From: Dendrolimus kikuchii | Taxonomy: Eukaryota; Arthropoda; Insecta; Lepidoptera; Lasiocampidae | Direction of reading: 5' to 3' | NCBI GenBank assembly: GCA_019925095.2 | Contig: CM034392.1 | Coordinates: forward strand, 3,293,501-3,357,500 | Length of the DNA: 64,000 bases | Program-made: the position numbers and the translations under genes | Shown: one piece after another, positions 61,401-64,000 of the stretch | Numbering within the stretch: the stretch's first letter is position 1 | How the letters are laid out: every line of letters starts with the position of its first letter | The notes under the pieces: model-generated | What the model saw: only the letters and a program-made list of their open reading frames with translations | What the model was told of the DNA's origin: nothing | Database searches by the model: none

Positions 61401-62205
61401 TGCCAGAGTCTGTGTTCCCTGCCTCATACAAACCAGTCGTCCTCACGTCACAAGTATACAGGTATCTACTAGGAAGAACGCGTTCCGTTAGTAGCTCACA
61501 ACGCCCAAAATGCTCCGTCAGCCGTTCCACATGGCGATCACGGTCGTTATGGTCGCGGCGAAAACGTCACTAATGATGTCATCATTTTCGATCACCCAGC
61601 GCTCACCACGACCGATGTCAATAGGCGTTGACCACAAAGCATTAGTTCTCTCTATTGATTGATATTGAAAAAGGCGCGAGCTTCAAATCAACCAATGACA
61701 TTTGTGTATTTCGTCGTTTATGACGTCAACGCTGCACTAGTTTATGATTGTAATGTCCTCAATTGGAATGGGAAAAATCGCGGTCGTGAACGTGGTCTAG
61801 GTAAGAGTGCTCCATCTTAGATCACATCTCCACATAACATCAGGTGAGATAGCTTTCAAATGCGAACCTATACTGCGATAAAAAAAAAAACTTCCCATCA
61901 GGTAGGTCGTCTATCTGTCTGCTGTACTAATACAATAGAAAATGAAGTGAAAGTATAAAGGAAACAACACTTACAGTGACCATAAGCGTCGACTCCGCGT
62001 TAGCGACGAGGACAAAGACGTCGGCGTCGAGGCAGTACTTGTCGATCCACTCGTCGAGGTTTGGCGTCACATCGACGCCGGGACTGTCCACCAGCACCAC
62101 GTCGTCTCGCAATAGAGCGCACAGCTCCCTCGGCCAGTATACGTGCACGAGGGAGAACTCTTGCAGACGGGACGCGGACAGCGCATGCCCCAGTTGAGAC
62201 ACCGA
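43737..62205 (-). CDS. Marf: Mitofusin (mitochondrial outer-membrane fusion GTPase), gene span, 3' ten exons
   Basis: Ten minus-strand exons join in frame to 607 codons plus TAG, about four fifths of a mitofusin (human MFN2 has 757 residues). The protein is a dynamin-like GTPase of the outer mitochondrial membrane that tethers and fuses mitochondria. Visible parts in order are G3 motif DSPG (residue about 40 of this part), [13 protein letters not shown]4 region [14 protein letters not shown], the coiled HR1 region with [14 protein letters not shown], a paired membrane anchor around residues 455-500, [30 protein letters not shown] and a C-terminal HR2 coil. The P-loop and switch I exons must lie right of 62205, beyond the window. 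The exons are GC-richer than the introns. It converges on the SAC3D1-like gene. Confidence 0.96.
43988..44506 (+). mobile_element. SINE-1 copy split by a nested insertion
   Basis: The 5' part is 43988 to about 44055 (ATCCGTGCAGGAACGGAG). The 3' part resumes at about 44301 and ends with CTGTCTGCTGAACTCATGC and an A-run. A retroposon with its own A-run sits between, flanked by the duplicated AAGAGGCGACAAAA. Confidence 0.82.
44056..44300 (+). mobile_element. SINE-2 copy nested in SINE-1
   Basis: It starts near GCTAGGATCGGCGCGGGCGT, ends in an A-run (44291-44299) and is flanked by a roughly 14-bp target duplication. The same element, inverted and longer, lies inside the Helitron at about 25.68-25.97 kb. 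Confidence 0.75.
44719..45023 (-). mobile_element. SINE-1 copy, near full length
   Basis: T-run, then ATTGCAGGAGATCAGCAGAC, through the family body to AAATTGTATTCTTTCTC. Confidence 0.87.
45526..45854 (+). mobile_element. SINE-1 copy, full length with long poly-A
   Basis: It runs from ATCCGTGCAGGAACGGAG to CTGCTGAACTCCTGCATT followed by about 25 A residues (45830-45854), which suggests a recent insertion. Confidence 0.9.
45855..46568. other. Intron sequence, nothing firm
   Basis: Mitofusin last intron. The stretch 46440-46565 contains GTAATCATCAATACACACGT and ATACGACGTTTTTCA. The latter resembles sequence at 58970-58990 (ATACAACGTTTTTCA), so it may be an unnamed repeat. Confidence 0.4.
46569..47247. 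mobile_element. TIR element with an internal 310-bp tandem duplication
   Basis: Termini TTTTTCAACACACTTG and CAAGTGTGTTGAAAA are inverted repeats. The unit beginning AAGTTATATATGAGTGAAAG at 46631 recurs at 46941 with few differences. Each unit contains the palindrome ATAACTCACTAGTGAGTTAT. Confidence 0.8.
47687..47883 (-). CDS. Marf: Mitofusin exon (second membrane segment, YLYERLTWT)
   Basis: Acceptor CTTTCAG, donor GTGAGT, phase 0 to 2. It encodes [20 protein letters not shown], then [20 protein letters not shown] and NCSHQVQ. Confidence 0.96.
47972..48115 (-). mobile_element. Penelope-like 3' fragment
   Basis: Inverted copy: GCGCGGTAATTTATTCGG, CCGACGTTTCGGCCACTTTT and CAAAGATGTCAAGTGTCAAT. 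It lies in a mitofusin intron. Confidence 0.75.
48243..48416 (-). CDS. Marf: Mitofusin exon (first half of membrane anchor)
   Basis: Acceptor TTTTCCAG, donor GTAAGG, 58 codons, phase 0 to 0. A Ser/Asn-rich linker precedes [16 protein letters not shown], the first anchor segment. Confidence 0.94.
48448..48817 (+). mobile_element. MITE-B copy
   Basis: TATTGTTACGAGTTGCAAGA to CGGTCGTAACAGTA, in a mitofusin intron about 30 bp from an exon. Confidence 0.78.
49062..49294 (-). CDS. Marf: Mitofusin exon ([21 protein letters not shown])
   Basis: Acceptor GATTTCAG, donor GTAATG, phase 1 to 0. It encodes [40 protein letters not shown] and [12 protein letters not shown]. Confidence 0.95.
49329..50015. 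mobile_element. MITE-A copy, long form, interrupted by SINE-1
   Basis: The left part ends at 49388 (CCACATGGCG) and the right part resumes at about 49691 (GACCACGGTCGTTATGGTCG). It ends TTGTGAGTCTCTTGTGGAAC. Confidence 0.82.
49389..49690 (+). mobile_element. SINE-1 copy inserted into a MITE
   Basis: Full length, from CATCTGTGCAGGAACGG to an A-rich tail. It interrupts MITE-A exactly, so it is younger than the MITE. Confidence 0.87.
50016..50693. other. Intron sequence, nothing recognised
   Basis: Mitofusin intron between the exons at 49062 and 50694. Mostly unique-looking sequence. Confidence 0.45.
50694..50901 (-). CDS. Marf: Mitofusin exon ([12 protein letters not shown])
   Basis: Acceptor TTTTTAG, donor GTGAGT, phase 0 to 1. 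It encodes [19 protein letters not shown] and [19 protein letters not shown], as in mitofusins. Confidence 0.93.
51175..51726 (-). mobile_element. RTE-clade LINE, longest 3' copy
   Basis: A 158-codon open frame on the minus strand encodes the end of ORF2: [48 protein letters not shown], then [16 protein letters not shown] and the stop. The 3' end runs into ATAC/ATACAT repeats. It lies in a mitofusin intron. Confidence 0.9.
51784..52000 (+). mobile_element. tRNA-derived SINE (family T1)
   Basis: Same head (GGTTCGATTTC) and body (AGAGTAGTCCGTTGTATATT). It lies between the two opposed RTE fragments. Confidence 0.8.
52036..52528 (+). mobile_element. RTE-clade LINE, 3' copy in opposite orientation
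   Basis: Same element on the plus strand, with an internal deletion after GAGCATGAAAGTAGAGTAA and small frame breaks, ending GGAACTGGCGTGAAGTTATG. It forms a head-to-head pair with the 51.2-51.7 kb copy. Confidence 0.88.
52772..52924 (-). CDS. Marf: Mitofusin exon (HR1 coiled coil)
   Basis: Acceptor TTAATCAG, donor GTACGA, 51 codons, phase 0 to 0. The charged helical sequence includes [18 protein letters not shown], with the heptad pattern of HR1. Confidence 0.93.
53151..55071 (+). mobile_element. Non-autonomous Helitron (family H1) with a giant internal minisatellite
   Basis: Same start (TCCCTATTAATATTATAAAT) and same end (hairpin, then CTAG and T) as the 30.4 kb copy, but 1921 bp long because of the GGTAGTTGTGGTAGTTTTGA-type array at about 53.57-54.72 kb. 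The CTGT run at 53188-53214 is also longer. Confidence 0.87.
53570..54720. repeat. Minisatellite inside a Helitron
   Basis: Tandem GGTAGTTGTGGTAGTTTTGA-type units of 6, 12 and 18 bases, with larger blocks starting TTGATTGGTAGATTTGGTAA, span about 1.15 kb. The long open frames here (Val- or Thr-rich) come from the repeat itself. Confidence 0.88.
55073..55110 (-). mobile_element. RTE-clade LINE, extreme 3' fragment
   Basis: Only ATAACTTCACGCCAGTTCCC and the next few bases remain, directly after the Helitron end at 55071. Confidence 0.65.
55279..55407. repeat. (TA)n microsatellite
   Basis: About 130 bp of TA dinucleotides with a central ATGTATGTATAT-type interruption, in a mitofusin intron. 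Confidence 0.9.
55611..55848 (+). mobile_element. SINE-1 copy, 5' truncated
   Basis: It begins at GCCAGGTGGTAGGG and ends with CTGCTGAACTCCTGCC and an A-run. Confidence 0.85.
55947..56371 (+). mobile_element. MITE-B copy
   Basis: ATATTGTTACGAGTTGCAGA to TCATTCGTAACAATAT. It ends about 80 bp from the exon at 56448. Confidence 0.8.
56448..56611 (-). CDS. Marf: Mitofusin exon ([16 protein letters not shown]1 start)
   Basis: Acceptor CATTTCAG, donor GTGAGT, phase 1 to 0. It encodes [20 protein letters not shown] and [19 protein letters not shown], the start of the HR1 region. Confidence 0.95.
56990..57086 (+). mobile_element. SINE-1 5' fragment joined to a Penelope-like element
   Basis: CTGTGCAGGAGCGG to GGCATTTGCCTGACTA matches the SINE-1 5' end, then the sequence switches to Penelope-like coding sequence. 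Confidence 0.78.
57087..57509 (+). CDS. Penelope-like element GIY-YIG endonuclease domain (partial)
   Basis: About 140 open codons encode the C-terminal GIY-YIG nuclease of a Penelope-like retroelement: [20 protein letters not shown], then [24 protein letters not shown] and [19 protein letters not shown]. The GVY and YIG triplets, the catalytic-type Arg and the ISEH acidic motif are all present. The reverse transcriptase part is missing because the element is 5' truncated at its junction with a SINE-1 fragment. The open frame suggests it is fairly young. It lies in a mitofusin intron on the opposite strand. Confidence 0.85.
   Translation, partial: YIPLQDAGVYKLDCECGLSYIGETKRSIQTRVKEHIADMKHTRSTKSAISEHTLDKPNHYIRFDNPQILAKENRFIPRMMREAIENKKHPNFNREDGWQVPPVWDPIIKTIKTQTQQKPAARPQDTVSSFCVQRNTNQLD
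57510..57862 (+). mobile_element. Penelope-like element 3' region
   Basis: It follows the GIY-YIG frame directly. It includes TTGCGCCGCTTCTTCTCTTC, TTGACACTTGACATCTTTG, the hairpin GGCCACTGAAAAGTGGCC followed by GAAACGTCGG, and the end GCGCTTAAAACCGTTAAAAC. Confidence 0.8.
58435..58598 (-). mobile_element. tRNA-derived SINE (family T1)
   Basis: Inverted copy with AACAGACTACCCTGGAG, AGGAATCGCAC and a decayed head, in a mitofusin intron. Confidence 0.7.
58691..58841 (-). CDS. Marf: Mitofusin exon (end of GTPase domain)
   Basis: Acceptor TTTGTAG, donor GTAAGA, phase 0 to 1. It encodes [17 protein letters not shown] and [26 protein letters not shown] ten bases earlier is a poorer donor. The chosen donor joins the next exon in phase. 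Confidence 0.92.
58842..59722. other. Intron sequence, nothing recognised
   Basis: Mitofusin intron. The first 150 bases (ACACCGGTGCGGTAAG through ATACAACGTTTTTCA) resemble part of the 46.4-46.57 kb region. The rest is AT-rich and unassigned. Confidence 0.4.
59723..59830 (-). CDS. Marf: Mitofusin exon with G4 (NRWD)
   Basis: Acceptor TCTTACAG, donor GTCAGT, 36 codons, phase 0 to 0. It encodes [20 protein letters not shown] and [16 protein letters not shown]. Confidence 0.95.
59952..60417 (+). mobile_element. MITE-B copy
   Basis: ATATTGTTACGAGTTGCAGG to CTCGGTCGTAACAATAT, with clean inverted termini. Confidence 0.82.
60484..60563. repeat. CA/CG-rich microsatellite
   Basis: Mixed CACACG and CACGCG dinucleotide run in a mitofusin intron. 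Confidence 0.85.
60622..60785 (-). repeat. Helitron-like interspersed repeat
   Basis: TAGCTGTGCCCGCGACGTCG and AATTTTTCAAATCAGACCAG, ending TATTAGTATAAGATA. This is the common lepidopteran repeat layout, inverted. Confidence 0.5.
61089..61325 (+). mobile_element. SINE-1 copy, 5' truncated
   Basis: It begins GCCAGGTGGTAGGG, the same point as the 55.6 kb copy, and ends CTGAACTCCTGCAAT plus an A-rich tail. Confidence 0.85.
61326..61478 (+). mobile_element. LINE 3' coding fragment
   Basis: An open stretch encodes [19 protein letters not shown] and ends VYRYLLG, the usual C-terminus of jockey/CR1-like LINE ORF2. It is wedged between the A-rich tail of a SINE-1 copy and a MITE. Confidence 0.7.
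61482..61805. mobile_element. MITE-A copy, long form, 3' truncated
   Basis: CGCGTTCCGTTAGTAGCTCA at the left. It stops within GTCGTGAACGTGGTC at the right, so one terminal repeat is missing. Confidence 0.75.
61880..61936 (+). mobile_element. SINE-1/LINE 3' tail fragment
   Basis: Only the tail CCCATCAGGTAGG...CTGTCTGCTGTACTAATAC remains, about 40 bases downstream (in gene sense) of the mitofusin exon at 61975-62205. Confidence 0.55.
61975..62205 (-). CDS. Marf: Mitofusin exon with GTPase G3 (DSPG)
   Basis: Acceptor TTTTTTAG, donor GTAAGT, 77 codons, phase 0 to 0. It encodes [28 protein letters not shown] and [18 protein letters not shown], near-identical to mitofusin. Confidence 0.95.
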
Positions 62206-62229
62206 CTAAAAAAGCCAAACCATTTAGAA

Positions 62230-62948
62230 TCCCTATTAATATTATAAATGCGAAAGTAACTCTGTCTGTGTGTCGGTTTCTTTTTCACGAAAAAACTACT
62301 GGACCGATTTGACTGAAACTCAGTTTATATATATTTTCGATGCCGAGGATGAACATAGGATACTTTTTATCCCGAAAAATGGGATAGTTTCCGGGATAAA
62401 AACATATTTTGTCTGTCTATTTGTTATGCTTTTACGGAAGGACCGATTTGGCTGAAATTTGGTATATATGTAATTTTAATACCGAGGACAAGGGATAATG
62501 TCATGTCTTTTCATCCCGGATAATGGGATAAGTTTGGAGATAGATCTATGTAAAGATTATCTCAGAAAGTAGGATAGGTTTTTATTTTGTGATTTGCCAT
62601 TTTCGTCATTTTGGTTAATTTGATAATTTTGGTCGATGTGATCGATGTGGACAATGTGGTCGATTTGGTCGATACGGTTGGTTTGGTCGATGTGGTAAAT
62701 TTGGTTGATGTCGTCGATGTGGTCATTATGGTCGATTTGGTCGATTATAGATATTTAATACCGAAAATTGGCATAGATACTTTTCATCCGGGAGGTGGGG
62801 TAGTTTGCGATATAAAATGAAGTGAATCTTCCGGGGCAAATGGCAGTAACATAAAAATTTAATACAATGTAACCTGTGTTATAACCTCTTTAATCAAGCG
62901 GTACGCACTAGAGGTTGATGCGCGGCGCGACCGCGGGGTAAACACTAG
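62230..62948 (+). mobile_element. Non-autonomous Helitron (family H1)
   Basis: Same start and end signatures (CGCGGCGCGACCGCGG hairpin, CTAG). Its internal slot holds a short GGTCGATTTGGTCGATGTGG-type array at 62629-62750. It begins 25 bp upstream (in gene sense) of the mitofusin exon that starts at 62205. Confidence 0.85.
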
Positions 62949-63169
62949 TAATATTAAAAAATTCTAAAAATAACACATCTGTACATTAAAGCTATTTAAA
63001 AAAACAACTGGAATAGACTATATAAACTATGGAGAACACGTTGCAATCTCTTTTAGATTTCTTTCCTGTTTATCTGTTTGTCGATTCGTCTGTTTGTTTG
63101 AAAATTCACATAAAAACTACCGGGTCGGAATTCCAATTTATGTTGTGTAATGTCCCATAAATTCCACAC

Positions 63170-63305
63170 TATAGATGAAGATTTTGTGCGAAAGATGGCA
63201 TGCCAGAATAGAGAGGCATGGAAGGATAAGAGAATCTGTCCCGATGCCAAAACGATCGTCACACATGAAAGAATTGAAACAGAAAAACATTTTTCTAGAT
63301 AAGGT
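63170..63305 (+). mobile_element. Possible LINE remnant
   Basis: A short plus frame reads EDFVRKMACQNREAWKDKRI and ends at a stop near 63302. It weakly resembles an RTE-type ORF2 end. Origin not certain. Confidence 0.35.
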
Positions 63306-63649
63306 TCATTTAATCCAGGAAATAACAAAATGAAGATCCGAATAATATAATATATTTACGGATGTATATCAATCTGGCAAGACAAAATATATTTTGTGCC
63401 AGCTCATGTCACTCCTTTTAAAGGATCATCAGTTTACTAATAGTTTTCCAGTAAGGCAGGTTGGCAAGTAATGTTGGCAGACTTCCATATCTTTTGTCAG
63501 CTTACAAATATTACAACTCCACTTTATTAGTTAATAATAATATAATAATAATAATTGGTTATGAGGTGAGGAGTTTTGTGTTAAAGATATCCCATATTTT
63601 AAAATATTTTGCCACATATTTGCAGGTGATCACACAATGATCAAATAGC

Positions 63650-63790
63650 AGAAGTGTTAAAAAGAGATCAAGTATATGTATGAAGAAGTTAATTAAAGGA
63701 GATGAAGCGAGTTGCTTGTCAGGATCGTCGCAAGTGGAGATCCGTAGTATCTGCCTACCCCCATGGGAACCAGGCGTGATAATATAATAT
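63650..63790 (+). mobile_element. RTE-like LINE C-terminal remnant
   Basis: The plus frame encodes MKRVACQDRRKWRSVVSAYP and ends HGNQA-stop, the usual RTE ORF2 end, from a different subfamily than the 51 kb copy. Confidence 0.65.
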
Positions 63791-64000
63791 GTAAGTATAT
63801 TTATAGGAAATGTAAACATTCACAAACCTAGATGCGAAATAATATCATGGTTAGCGTAAAGCAATTTATATTATTAGAACCGCCACACTCAGAGTTAATT
63901 AATGGTCATTCAAAAATAGAATAAAAAACTTTATTTGGTTGGTAATTGTACGGTGATATATACCAAAGTCTCGGTGATATATACCAAAAAGTCTCGGTGA

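Overview
This is eukaryotic nuclear DNA, almost certainly from a moth or butterfly (Lepidoptera). Three intron-rich protein genes use GT-AG introns and sit in AT-rich sequence crowded with short interspersed repeats. Those repeats include Helitrons ending in a hairpin plus CTAG, RTE retroposons whose 3' ends run into ATACAT-type repeats, tRNA-like SINEs, MITEs and Penelope-like fragments, a mix typical of lepidopteran genomes. No operons, CRISPR arrays, rRNA genes or true tRNA genes were seen.

Layout. (1) 2176-19037, + strand: 20 exons of a mitochondrial 2-oxoglutarate dehydrogenase E1 gene. They join in frame into 979 codons plus a stop. Only the 5' exon with the start codon and most of the targeting peptide is missing. 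The protein keeps the catalytic motifs but differs at several usually conserved sites, so it looks like a fast-evolving paralogue. (2) About 19.9-22.45 kb, + strand: a decayed non-LTR retrotransposon with endonuclease and reverse transcriptase remnants and many frame breaks. (3) About 22.86-32.19 kb, + strand: six exons of a SAC3-domain protein resembling SAC3D1. The N-terminal exon(s) were not found. (4) 32.2-43.7 kb: a gene-poor, repeat-rich interval between two convergent genes. (5) 43737-62205, - strand: the last ten exons (607 codons plus stop) of mitofusin (Marf/MFN). They include the GTPase G3 and G4 motifs, the HR1 region, a paired membrane anchor and HR2. The exons with the P-loop lie beyond the right edge.

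The genes have unrelated roles: a TCA-cycle enzyme, a SAC3-family protein probably linked to mRNA export or spindle function, and mitochondrial outer-membrane fusion. Two act in or on mitochondria, but nothing in the sequence shows co-regulation.

Most of the remaining sequence is mobile DNA. The main points are: a SINE family whose 3' end matches the 3' end of the local LINE; SINEs nested inside a SINE, a MITE and a Helitron, two of them with target duplications and one with a probable duplication; three members of one Helitron family that each carry a different tandem repeat in the same internal slot, one grown to about 1.2 kb; Penelope-like fragments with a GIY-YIG endonuclease and inverted terminal repeats; a head-to-head pair of RTE copies inside a mitofusin intron; and several long hairpin elements. 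I found no clear new biochemical system. The divergent 2-oxoglutarate dehydrogenase and these repeat arrangements are the best leads.
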